From Calliopum simillimum (lineage: Eukaryota > Arthropoda > Insecta > Diptera > Lauxaniidae), in NCBI GenBank assembly GCA_951812925.1, contig OX638368.1, forward strand, positions 149,406,492-149,470,491: 64,000 nt of DNA, read 5' to 3'. The notes under the pieces are model-generated. The model saw only the letters and a list, made by a program, of their open reading frames with translations. It had not been told where the DNA came from and did no database searches. A program made the position numbers and the translations under genes. Shown one piece after another: positions 1 to 11,723 of the stretch. Position 1 is the stretch's first letter. Every line of letters begins with the position of its first letter.

Positions 1-955
1 ATGATTTACTACGAATAAGCTTCAAACATTTTTTTCCTATTACTCATGGCTTAGGAAGTATGTCAATTTAAAAAGTTTTAAAACTTCGCGATATTTATAT
101 GTTGTACGTTTTAAATTGAGATAACTCTCGAACGACTAATCGCACAAAAAAAGTAAATATATATTTGTTTGTAGAAAATTAAACCATTCTCAGCTCTTTT
201 TTTCGTGGGACCTATGGTTTAGGAGATATTTTCCACAAACTGTTCAAATTTTGAAAAACTAGTTTTTAATGAAATCTCTGGAGCTGTTTTCGCTTGATAA
301 ATTCTAACGGGACCTATTTTATTACCATTTACATGATCTTCAAATAATATTTGATACGAAATAATTATCGAGAAATTTTTGTACTTAAAAAAAAAAAAAA
401 TTGGCAAAACCGTAAAAATTTCGAACATTCACGTCTTCAAATCTAATGAAAAATTCATAAAAACTAGACCAAAATTCATCATACTTCTTTCAAAGAAATT
501 TTTTATTCAAAACTTAAAGAATTTACACAAAATTCGCCATTTTTTTTATTTTTTTTAAAGTAAAAAAATTTCTCGTTAATTATTTCGTATCAAATATTAT
601 TTGAAGATCATGTAAATGTTAATAAAATAGGTCCCGTTAGAATTTATCAAGCGAAAACAGCTCCAGAGATTTCATTAAAAACTAGTTTTTCAAAATTTGA
701 ACAGTTTGTGGAAAATATCTCCTAAACCATAGGTCCCACGAAAAAACAAACCTGAGAATGGTTTGTAGGAAATATAATTTTCTACAAACAAGTATAGATT
801 TACTTTTTTTGTGCGATTAGTCGTTCGAGAGTTATCTCAATTTAAAACGTTCAACATATAAATATCGCGAAGTTTTAAAACTTTTTAAATTGACATACTT
901 CCTAAACCATGAGTAATAAGAAAAAAATGTCTGAAGCTTTTTCGTAGTAAATCAT
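1..955. repeat. Long inverted repeat (fold-back), left end cut by window
   Basis: The left arm (1 to about 400) and right arm (about 541-955) are near-identical reverse complements around a short unique centre at about 425-535. For example, TACTCATGGCTTAGGAAG near 42 pairs with CTTCCTAAACCATGAGTA near 899. Homology is already present at base 1, so the element continues out of the window or starts there. No transposase is seen. Confidence 0.85.
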
Positions 956-1039
956 TGAAGTTAAAAAACTGTGTACTCGGCAAATAACTGTCAATCACTA
1001 TTTTTTCGTAATTGCAGCCGTAAGCGAAATAATTGAAAA

Positions 1040-1250
1040 AAATTTATTTTCGCAACTTTTGACCTTGAATAACTTTTTTTGGGCATACGATTTTGCAATG
1101 TACTTTTCACACGTTATTTTTTATGCATTAGTGAATACAATTCCGGAAAAAAAAAATTCATTTGGAACTATTTTTCAGAATTATCCTTTTTTGCTTCGGC
1201 TAATGCAACATGGAAATCGTTCATTAGCCGATCATTTCCGAAGTGCTCTA
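1040..1250 (+). repeat. Dispersed repeat, copy 1
   Basis: The stretch with TTTTGCAATGTACTTTTCAC resembles the reverse complement of 51900-52150 (TTTGCAATGGACTTTTCACA). Both copies lie directly beside long inverted repeats. The short open frames here are by-products of the repeat. Confidence 0.5.
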
Positions 1251-3383
1251 AGGATTTTGAAATTTTTTATTGAAAACATGTCAAAATACGATGTTTAACA
1301 GAATTCCGTAAAAAAAAATGGGGTACTCGAAAATTTTATTCAAATCACCCACAGGACAGGCGTGTCATATTGAGTTTGGTTATCACTGATCTATATATAC
1401 TCATAAGATGTTGCTTATGAAGAATACATGTATGTACTTTTCTCCACCAGCCACACCCTCTTCCTATGGGTTACATGTATATAAAAATATAAATTTAATT
1501 TATCATGTATATCCATTGAGCTTAAATATCAATAGCGGGCAATTCCAAATATTGAGGCACCAGTCCTACGTTAAAGCTCGCATCGTAGTAATTTAAATTG
1601 TTTCAATATATGGTAGCCAATAAAATATACCCGTTTCATAAAATTTAATTGTTAAATTTTATCTATATTATTAATCATAATTTAAATCCTGCAACATTTA
1701 CTAGCTCGTGCAATAAAAACAAAGCTAGCAATACCACACCGAAGCATTTTCGCATGTAATACGCACACCCTCACAATTTATGTCTATGTTAACAACAATT
1801 TTATCAGATAAATCATTTAAACGAAAACGAAATTGAGACTTTAATTGCTTGACCAACCATCCCAGCAACACTTAAGTAGCCAGCGATGCATGGATGCATT
1901 AAACGCAATCGCTGTACGAATGGAGAAGATACCCCCTTTGCATTGTCATTAAAACATGGGGTAATGCAAACATTTCTTCACGCTGGTACCACAAATATTT
2001 TAAGCTGCTGCTTATTAACCGGCCATCCTTAAAAATGCACAAAAACAAGAAACCCAACAGTCAGTCAGACAATGGCATTTTAAATGCACATAACCGAGCA
2101 TCCATCCTTCCTGCTGTACTTGTACCTCCTTCCTGTCGTTTTCACATACATCCATCCTAGCATACATTAAATAAAATCGAAACATGTGACGCGTGCTGTT
2201 TGCGTCCTTAAATTATGAAAAGATCCCCACAATTTCAAATTTTTTTTTTATGCAACAAAATCGGGATGTATTTACAACCTCCCCAATTTCAGGCCGAAAC
2301 TAAATGACCATTTAGATGGATTAGTTTAGCTCACTCTGTGTACGCTACTTTTGGAAGTTAGGACTATTTAATTTCATTACAGTTATCAAATAATAACCCA
2401 GCTAAAAATATTGAAAGTACTCCGAAAGCAAGCGTTATAAATTGAAAATTTTCGATTATCTCGAGAACGGCCGTTAAAAAAAATTAATTCAATTTTTGAA
2501 CTCAGCGACCTTAAGTTAGTTTAGAAAATATGGTTTGCAAAATGTTACATTTTGGCTGTTGTCGAAAAATACTTTCCCGTGTCGAATAACACAATAATGA
2601 GGTTTTAGTCATGTTAAACTTTAAACAAGCATCCTACAACTTAACTTGAAAGCTTTGAAGACCAGTTTTGCTTTTTCCGCTTTTTTTGTGTTAACGTATA
2701 GGTAATTCTTTGCTTTAAGTCATATTTAAGCAGCGTGTAGGGTGTAGCGTAGTTAGCTTTAACTGACCCTAAGGCTTATACTATTTTTTGTATGTCACAG
2801 ATTATTTGAAGTGCTACAACAAAGAGTTGTTCGAGTAGTCGAAGAGGGTTCAAAGCTAAAAATTTTATTATAAAAGCTTTTTTTTATGTTAACGTATCAT
2901 AGACGAAATCGTATTACATATTAAAATTATTCTTACGCATGACGACATAATGGATATTTTTTCCCCTTCATTTTTATATATACATACATACATTCATATG
3001 TTATTTGATGAAACAGGCCATTTTTGACTAAAACGGTTAAGAGTTGCTCTAACTCAGACACATTTGTTTTTTAATACTTGATTTCAAGGGAGTAACATAA
3101 GTCGAATATGTACTAGCATAGGGTTTGAGCAGTCAGCGAAAATTTAATCTCATTTAAGTATTATGCAAGGGTTCATCTTTTGTATTGCCGAGGAAGCATT
3201 GTCATAAAAAAAATTAATTTTTTGTTAGACGAAATTCAGCATGTGTAAAAATGCAGCATATGCAAATTTAATTTATTATATCCAGAAATAAAAAAATCAA
3301 AGATTCAAGAAAAACTTCGATTCAACATAAATATGTATGGAAACTATTTAAAAAAAAGAGTTATGGTTATATAATTTAATATA
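1251..3383. other. No gene recognised
   Basis: AT-rich DNA without a convincing coding frame, RNA gene or clear element boundary. Bases 2400-2600 loosely resemble the wording of other dispersed repeats in the window (cf. 7790-7940). Confidence 0.4.
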
Positions 3384-3749
3384 ACCCAATGTGCACAAAA
3401 ACGGATGAGGATCCGTTTCGAATCCATTACGAGTTCATAAAGGTATAAAAAACGTAATCCGCGGTAACGGATCCATTTCGAACCCGTAACGTACATCAAA
3501 AACGAATTCAAAAAGCTTTGTTAAGATAAAAAAAAAAAACATTTTGAAGCGCTTATTAGCGAATAATAAAAAATTAAATTCCGCAGTGCGGGCCCGTTTC
3601 GAATCCGAAACTTATGTAAAAACGAATTCAAAACGGATTTGCTTTTAAATATGTTAATGCTGTATATTTACAGAAAAAAACCGTTTTGATGCGCCTATTA
3701 GCAATTAAAAAATAATAAAAAGGAAAAAAAGGAAGAAAAATAAAGGGTA

Positions 3750-3790
3750 AAAATCCACCTCTGGTAGGATTCGAACCTGGGCAAATCCGT
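3750..3790 (-). repeat. tRNA T-arm-like fragment
   Basis: On the minus strand CCCAGGTTCGAATCCTACC contains a perfect B box (GGTTCGAATCC) within a pairing T-arm. No A box is visible upstream on that strand, so only a 3' half survives. Confidence 0.4.
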
Positions 3791-4100
3791 TTCGATTCCG
3801 TAAATACTTCAAATACGAACTCAAAACGGATTTGCTTTATTTAATTTTTATGATAAAAAAAATATTTTTTATTTGTTTTTTTTTCTTTTTATTTTATTGC
3901 GTATGATTTTTTGTAAACTTTTCAAACTCTGTTTGAAAAAATGTTTTTGATTCCAAATTTGAGTATATAACATTTTTTATCAAAAGAAGGGAAGAAAAAC
4001 AACACTGAATACTTATAAAAAAACAACAGAAATTTGTTTAATATACAAACTTTAAATCTCAACATCAAATAAGTCTACATCAGTTAAGTAAACATCATAT

Positions 4101-4190
4101 CGGTCAATAGCCTAGTTGTCTAACGTCTCGTGTATGAAAGAGAGCCTGAGTTCGACTCCCGGCCGGGCTAATAATTTTTTTTTTTTTTTT
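4101..4190 (+). repeat. tRNA-derived (SINE-like) segment with Pol III boxes
   Basis: An A-box-like TAGCCTAGTTGTC (4108-4120) is followed 28 bases later by a B-box-like GAGTTCGACTC (4148-4158), then CCGGCCGGGCTA and a run of about 15 Ts. Spacing and order match an internal Pol III promoter with terminator. The 5' acceptor stem and an anticodon arm cannot be folded convincingly, so this is tRNA-derived rather than a tRNA gene. An A-box half copy lies inverted at about 4478-4520. Confidence 0.5.
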
Positions 4191-5045
4191 GTTCCCAGTG
4201 TGCCAAACGGACTCGTTTCGGATCCGTAACGGGTTCATATTATCGTTCTTTTTATCCGTTACGGAATCCGTTACGTATCCGTTACTGATCCGTTTGCGGG
4301 AAGGATTCCTAAAAAAAAACGAATCGTTTTTTCTTTTTTTATGTATCCGTTTCGAACCTGTAACGTACATCAAAAACGAATTCAAAACGGATTCGCTTTT
4401 AATAATGTTAATGCTGCTTATAAAAAAAAGATAAAAGGGTGAAGCGCTTATTTTTAATTAAAAAAAAGAGCATTACTCTTTCATAGACGAGACGTTAGAC
4501 AACAAGGCTATTGACCGATATGATGTTGATTTATCTGATGTAGACTTATTTGATGTTGAGATTTAAAGTTTGTATATTAAACAAATTTCTGTTGTTTTTT
4601 TATAAGTATTCTGTGTTGGTTTTCTTCCCTTCTTTGATAAAAAATGTTATATACTCAAATTTGGATTCAAAAACATTTTTTCAAACAGAGTTTGAAAAGC
4701 TTACAAAAAAGCATACGCAATAAAATAAAAAGAAAAAAAAAAAAACAAATCAAAAATATTTTTTTTATCATCATTAAAATTAATTAAAGCAAATCCGTTT
4801 TGAATTCGTTTTTACATAAGTTTCGGATTCGAAACGGGCCCGCACTGCGGAATTTAATTTTTTTTTATTCGCTAATAAGCGCTTCAAAATTTTTTTTTTT
4901 TTATCTAAACAAAGCGTTTTGAATTCGTTTTTGATGTACGTTACGGGTTCGAAATGGATCCGTTACCGCGGATTACGTTTTTATACCTTTATGAACTCGT
5001 AATGGATACGAAACGGATCCTCATCCGTTTTTGTGCACATTGGGT

Positions 5046-6165
5046 CGGCACACTCCGCTTGACTTAAAAATTTAAGACATTAATCTTATCACCAAAACTC
5101 ATATTATTACTGCCAGCCATATTTGAAATTCCAAAAAAAAAAAAAACATTTTCATACATCGCTGCGTCAGGTCTATTCCATATTTACACATTTGTCATAT
5201 ACACATTTCATCTCATCGACGGTACCCCTCATCGTCATAAAATATCACACCATCGGCAGCTGCATATTCACTTCACACCACATTCTTCGTCTTCGCCTCC
5301 AAATCAACAAAAAAAGATTTTGTCTTCGGCGTTTGTACAATAACTACCAACAATAAGCGCGTCTTATCCAGAAGTCCATAACAAATTAGTTTTGCGACGA
5401 AACCTTGGATTGCAATTCTAATGCAAGTAGTAAACAATAAGCAAAAATTATTTTGGACACTTGGCTCGCGCATGTCATCATAAAAACATCATTAATTTCA
5501 TCGTCGTCATAAATTCATTAGTTCTTCGGTCATATAATAGTTTTTATATCGAATTAATGTTGCTTAAAGCATTTAATAGTTTTATTTAAGCCGACATTAG
5601 TTTTAAAATAGTAAAAATAAAATAAATAGAAAAAAATAGAAAACAATCCGCTTTTAATTTCATATGAGCAAGGAAAAAAGCTTCAGTGCTCCACCAGACA
5701 CCGCCTTTCCGATTTTCATGTATAATTGTGGAGTTTTCAAAAGTTATGGAACTTTAATATAAAGCAGTAACAATGAAGACGTTATAGGAAACTTAATAAG
5801 AAAGCTATTGTTTTACGAACTCATCTTTGAGACCAGCAACACATAGCCGTTTGCTGGTTTCTTTTATAAAATTAATTAAAATAAAATATTATGCTAACTA
5901 ATACTCCTTTAAAATATTAAATTAAATTGAAATAGAAATTGAAAATAGTGAAAACGTAAAAATTTCAAAGGCAACAAAATAAAAATTTTTCTAAATGTTC
6001 CTTCTTTGCATTACTAGCGAAAGTGAAGTGGCTGAACCACCAATGGTCGGTGAATTCACTAGTATATATTGGGCACTCACCACCAGCAGAACTACAGGGT
6101 TTTTTCAGCAAAATCCTACGTTTAATGGGAAAAAATCGGGTTTGATATCTACTTTTTGTATTACC
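5046..6165. other. No gene recognised
   Basis: About 1.1 kb of AT-rich sequence. Short frames on both strands lack conserved motifs, codon bias or splice context. Confidence 0.35.
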
Positions 6166-6167
6166 TA

Positions 6168-6558
6168 GGGTAGAACGGGGTTGAACAACCACTATGTGGC
6201 ACTTTGTTTATGATAATAATTTAAAAATTTCAACTGTTTCTGGTTCGTTAAACCCTTTGTTACAAAATTCATACGAACATTTTTTTTCAAACTCGCATTG
6301 TTTATCCGCTATTTGCATTTGAACAAAAAGTGCGAAATGGTGGGGTAATACAACCAAACTTTCTTTTTTTAAGAAAAGTAACCAACATTGTTATTTTAAG
6401 GGTTTTATTTTATCAGAATTTTACAAAACGTTGCAAAAGAACAAAGTTATCTTGAAAAAGTTTCTCTTGAGCTTCATTAATCGCTTCGACTTTATTAAAA
6501 AAAATTAGAGGCAATTGGTTGTTTGTTAACCCCGTGGCGATTTTACCCCGTTCTACCC
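6168..6558. mobile_element. MITE with GGGTAGAACGGGG termini, TA duplication
   Basis: GGGTAGAACGGGG at 6168-6180 is mirrored by CCCCGTTCTACCC ending at 6558. TA dinucleotides flank both sides (6166-6167 and 6559-6560), the target duplication of the Tc1/mariner superfamily. At 391 bp with no transposase it is non-autonomous. Confidence 0.75.
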
Positions 6559-6589
6559 TACTATTTGAAGATATTTTAGTCAATGTTTT

Positions 6590-8470
6590 TTAATGCATGT
6601 ATAATAGAGCGCCCACAAGATATATGATAAGTGCAAAGTTGTGAATTCGTTTGCTCCCCGTCCATTTCCTGAAAATAGAGTTCAAAAAAATAAGATCTCA
6701 AAAAAAAATTTGGAATCAGTAGTGGAAAAAACCCAGCCGGTTTTCGATCAAAGGTCGAAAAATTGACTAAAAAAAGGCAAGTCACTTCAACTGCCCGTTA
6801 CTTCAAAACTGTTAATTTTTTCATAATATTTTCCAGACAACTTTTGTAGAGCATAATTAGGTCAACATTATCTTCTTAAAAATATTTGCTCCAAAAATTA
6901 AATTTGTTGTTGTTTCGGTACAAAAACTTCAATTTTTTAAGAAAATTTTCATGACTTTTTTTCTATAAATTGGTTTTTTGTAATTTTTAAAGGGCGGAAT
7001 ATTTGTTCTGGAATTCTTATATGGCATGGGATTAAATGTTGATTAATTCAACAAAAAAAAAAAATTATTTAAAAATATTAAGTTTTGAGGTATGGAGCCG
7101 GTCTCAATTTTGGAAAAAAATTAGTTTTCTAATTTTTTTCTTTTAATCGCAACTTTATTGGATGCAACAAAATGCATTGCTAGTTGTTATTAAATGCATT
7201 ATTTAGAACTGCTTTTTGCCTTCAAAATGAGCTATGAAATGGGTTTGTGCGTTTATTTTGCAAAAAGTTATGATCATTTTAAAATGACATCATGAAAGTT
7301 AAAAATCATGTATGGATTTTCTATAGAAATTGCCATATTACTATATCTTTTTTAATGTTATTTTAAAATGGTCGTAAGTTTTTAAAGAAAAATCATACAA
7401 GACCATTCTGTAGCTCATTTTGAAGAAGAAAAACAGTACTAAATAACGCATTTAATAAAAAAGACTAAAACGATTTAGTGCGTGTTCTGCACAACCTCAA
7501 AACTCGTGTTTTTTGAACATTAGGGGTGAGATATCTCACAATTCATACGTAATACAGCAATTTCGCGTCCAATTTCAAACTCAGCATTAATAACTACATC
7601 TAAAATGACTATTTTGGTTTTGGTTTGTAGTCGTTTTTTTTAAATACTGTTTTTCGACCTCATTTTAAAAACCATGCCATGAACCGATTTTGAAAGCTTT
7701 TTTTTCTTATTCAGTAAGTGCTCAGGTGCAATTTCACATCTTTGTGCAGTTCTTGACAACTTGATTGAAATTTTTTCCTCAGCTGCGTGCACGAAATTCG
7801 AAATTTTCGATTATTTCTGCTGGAACAGCCTAAAAACGCACTAAAACGAAAATAAATGGTATTTTCGTGTTCAGCAATCCCAAATTAGTTTAGGAAATAT
7901 GACTACTAAAATGGTTTCGTACCAAATTAAAAATTAAGAAGAAAAAATAAAAAAATAAATTTTTTTTCTTAATTTTGAAACGGGCTCTATTTCTTAAAAA
8001 CTCATATTTTTTAGTAATTTTTCTTTTAAATGAATTAACATTTAATTTTCTACAATATAAAAATTCCAGAACATATATTCCGGCCTTTGAAAATTATAAA
8101 AAACCAATTTATAGAAAAAAAGTCATGAAAATTTTCTTAAAAAATTGAAGTTTTTGTACCGAAACAACAACGAATTTAATTTTTTGACCAAAACTTTCTA
8201 AGAAGATAATGTTGACCTAGTCATGCTCTACAAAAGTTGACTTGAAAATATTATGAAAAAATGAACAGTTTTGAAGTAACGGGCAGTCAAAGCGACTTCC
8301 CTTTTTTAGTCAATTTTTCGACCTTTGATCGAAAACCGGCTGGGTTTTTTCCACTACCGATTCCAAATTTTTTTTTGAGATCTTATTTTTTTGGCCTCTA
8401 ATTTTAGGAAATGGACGGGGAGCAAGCAAAATCAGAATGTTGCACATAGGGGCGCTCTAATGTATAATTT
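6590..8470. repeat. Long inverted repeat of about 1.9 kb
   Basis: The outer arms (about 6594-7060 and 8040-8467) are reverse complements over some 450 bases, e.g. ACCCAGCCGGTTTTCGATCA near 6731 with TGATCGAAAACCGGCTGGGT near 8326. The centre holds a shorter inverted pair around 7200-7470. The segment with GAAAAATCATACAAG and CTGCACAACCTCAAAACTCG (7385-7510) recurs at 30420-30550 in another inverted repeat. Confidence 0.8.
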
Positions 8471-9039
8471 ATAGTACCTGGAGACCGATCCCTGCTCGGT
8501 CAACAATCTAATCTTATTATTTTAGTCGATGTTTTTATTCATAGCTATTTTTGGTTATGAAACTTGTATCTTTTTACTTCTAACGGTCATGCTTTCAAAA
8601 TGATAAATAAACCGATGAGAATAACAATAAGAAAAAACTCGGAAAGCATCGAATGGTATAGAAAAATATCAAAAACTCATATTTTTTTTTGGTGAAATAA
8701 AATGGCCTACAATAAATAAATGTAATATGCCACGCACCCAAAATATTTCGTCTTTTGTATGGCGGCTGAAATATCTTATCTTCAAAGAATCATATCTCGG
8801 AAAATAAGAATCCTATTGGAAAAATCCGAAAGGATATTTGGATAAGGAAGAGTGTAACAGTTCGATGCTATTAATAAAAAATAATTTCGCCTTTTCTTGT
8901 AGCTACGCTGTAAGACTAAACACAGCGTTTTCTTCAACTTCAAGCAAGAATATTTCAAAATTCTGCAGGTATAATGACAGTTCTGCTGATGAAGACGTAT
9001 TCAGCGTTAAAAAGTACTTAAGACCTTTTTTTGTGCCTG

Positions 9040-9965
9040 AGTTATTAACCAAAATTTTTATTTTGATAAAAAAGTGGGCATGGCAACTATTTAACGAAGT
9101 CTTCCTTTTGTTATGCTTTAGATACTTTTGATCCAGATCCGAATACAAAATTTCATCAAAATATGTTGTATCATTTCCGAATATAATGGCATTTCACATA
9201 TTAATACTTGTTTCCAGAGGTAACACCTCCCAAATTTTCATCAAAATTGTCGGAGTCGTTTTCGAGTAGTATTAAATCAAAATTTTCAAGGGTTAAAAAG
9301 TGGGCGTGGCACTTATTCGATCCCGCCCACTTTTCGTTCGTTACAAGATATTATTAAGCAGTACCTACATACCAAATTTCATTAAAATACCTTGTAGCAT
9401 TTGCGAGAAATAGCATTTAATGTATTTTGCTTGTATGGGAGGTTCCACGCGCAACGGCGATATTTTGCCCACTTTCAGATGAGAGATGCCTTAAAGCAAG
9501 TAAGCTCCCCATAGTTAATTTTAGAATGATTACTGTATTAGTTTTCATTTAATACCATTTTATATTTTTGTGGGCGGTGCCGCGCCCTTCAACGAGTTTT
9601 TCCAATATAACGGCATATCACATATTAATTTTCAAGGGCTGAAAAGCGGGCGTGGCACTTTCTCGATCCCGTCCACTTTTTGTTTGTTACAAGGTATTAT
9701 TAAGCCGTACCCGCTCACCAAATTTCATTCAAATACTTTGTATGGTTTGCGAGTTGTGACCATATCAAATTTAAAATTTAATGCGATGCCATGCCCCCTG
9801 GTGGGCATTTACAAAGTTCAAACCTAGCTCATTCTTCATTGTATGCTAATGTCTAACATTATCCGAAGTTTCATTAAAATCGCTGCAGCCGTTTTCGAGA
9901 AAAAGTTTTGCCCGTTCCAAACATACATAAGTACATACTTAGGTACATAAGTACATAGGTATATA
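9040..9965 (+). repeat. Dispersed repeat with GTGGGCGTGGCAC units and ACATAAGT tail
   Basis: Similar units recur (GGGCGTGGCACTTATTCGAT near 9302, GGGCGTGGCACTTTCTCGAT near 9649), each followed by ACCAAATTTCAT. The block ends in a degenerate ACATAAGT microsatellite (9924-9963). Related wording occurs at 61920-62110. The open frames inside are shadows of the repeat. Confidence 0.55.
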
Positions 9966-11359
9966 CAATTTTATCTCGTACAAGAAGAGAAGATTTTTAT
10001 ACAAAGAATATAACCTTTTTAAAAATTTGTAAGTTTTCCGGTAATACTTCATCTTAAGATTGAGAATTAAAATTCGTACACACATCCCTTTGTGTAACTT
10101 TTCCTATAATTTTATTAAAAAACTAATTTTTTAAAGATGCCTATTCAGAAGCAAACACTTTTTATCCACTTTCTTATATTTCGTAGCAAAGATCACAAAG
10201 AATTTTGGGTTTTTATTATGATGCCAAGCAAAATGTCTTCAAAGTGTTTTTTTATTTTTTTTCATTTATTAATCTTGTTGAAATATTTGTATGCATATGT
10301 GTACATAAGTATCATCTAATTGTATATATATGTAAGCCTGTACATTTGTATTTAATATTTTTATTAGTCAATAAAATGAAATAAAATTTATCATTTCCGC
10401 TACTCAAAACAGTATTTTCATTACATCCTGTTCATTGTGAATACACACATTTTAACAGAAAAACTCCATTAAGTTAAACGCAAAAATAAATTAATTTTCA
10501 TTTGTTTAAATAAATGTTTATTTATTCGTTTATTTGTTTGTTTGCTGGATATTAAATTTGTTTTCTTTTTTCAATATTACATTAAATATACATAATGTAA
10601 ATTTAATTTAATTTATTTAAATTATATTAATATTAAACTATTACTATATTGTTGTTTCTTTTTGCTGTTGATGTGAATGTTCTCATGTTAAAATTGTTTT
10701 TTTTTCTTTTTTTGTTTGTTTGTTGTAATTAATTTCAATTTATTGCATTTGTTATGTTGCTTTTTCAAATGGTGTTATCATGTTTCATTAACAACTTCAT
10801 AAATTAAATAAAATTGAGTATAAAAAAAAATTAAATCAATTTTCGTAGCAACAGTGCATATTTAATAACATAATAAAAAGATACATAAGCCGAAACATTA
10901 TACATCATCGTATAGGAAAATGAAGACATTGCAATACGTATAAATAACTAAAAGTAAACCAAACAGCACTACACATACAAAAATCAATCAGCAGCAATAA
11001 CAATAATGATTATTAAAAAAAAAAAAAATACAACAAACTGCACTGATGCTGGATCTGCTTCAAAACAAACATTTTCTTTTTTCTTTTATGTGATGCTAAA
11101 CCAAGTTAGACACCTTTCAAGCACAGGAACAGACTCTTTTTGTTTTGATTTGAAGTATGTTATCTGAGCAGAAATAGCTAAGGTTTGTTATATGAAATGC
11201 AGCTGCAAATATTACTACGCTCTAAACATTGACGAAGAAAATATCGCCCATTTTTGGAATATTAAATGATCACTCCTTGCGCGCACGCACACATCACACA
11301 TCGGTGACGCTTTTCTACCATTTGCAGTATTTGAAAGTGGCGTTTTTTTTTTTCATTTC
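9966..11359 (-). other. Calnexin 3' UTR and downstream, no gene
   Basis: The sequence downstream of the calnexin stop is very AT-rich. Several AATAAA signals occur on the minus strand (plus-strand TTTATT near 10737, 10611 and 10509-10530), any of which could end the transcript. No coding potential was recognised. Confidence 0.35.
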
Positions 11360-11723
11360 TTAAGAGCGATCCGCACGTACACGACGCTTGCGAGCACCAG
11401 TTTTCGCTGTAGATTCCTACAAAAAAATAACACAAATAAGAACATTGATTAAATATAAGTTTATTGAAACTTACTTCAGTCTCTTCTATTTTTTCCTCGG
11501 CACCTTCATTAGATTCTTCTTTATCTTCGCTAGTATCCGCTGCTGCGCCTGCGCTATCGTCGCTACTAGCGGACACATCTTTAGCATCTAAATCAGACTT
11601 TTTCTTTTTGGGACTAGAAGATTTTTGTGTATTGTTTGTAGCATCACCACCTGAAGCGGCAATATCATCATCCTCTTGCAAGGCATCAGTTTTTTTGGCA
11701 TCAGCAGTAGTATCGACAGATTC
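11360..11723 (-). CDS. Cnx99A: Calnexin exons 11-12: cytosolic tail
   Basis: Exon 11 (11475-11723) encodes 83 residues rich in Asp, Glu, Ser and Lys. It includes [10 protein letters not shown], a possible proline-directed phosphorylation region like that of vertebrate calnexin tails. Exon 12 (11360-11416) encodes 18 residues ending [11 protein letters not shown], then TAA. The basic cluster resembles the ER-retention RKPRRE end of mammalian calnexin but is not terminal in the same way. Retention by this motif is inference. Confidence 0.88.

Larger units (their letters stand above)
3384..5045. repeat. Fold-back element with CCCAATGTGCAC termini
   Basis: The termini are exact inverted repeats: ACCCAATGTGCAC at 3384 and GTGCACATTGGGT ending at 5045. 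Each arm carries many ACGGATCCGTTTCGAA-type palindromic units. Arms match over hundreds of bases (AACGGATGAGGATCCGTTTC near 3399; GAAACGGATCCTCATCCGTT near 5010). The inner part contains a tRNA-like segment and a second, related CCCAGTGTGCC motif at 4195. No transposase is seen, so the element is non-autonomous. Confidence 0.85.

Noticed and set aside
4101..4190. A functional tRNA gene
   Set aside because: A and B boxes are present, but acceptor, D and anticodon arms do not fold into a cloverleaf and the flanks are those of a repeat.
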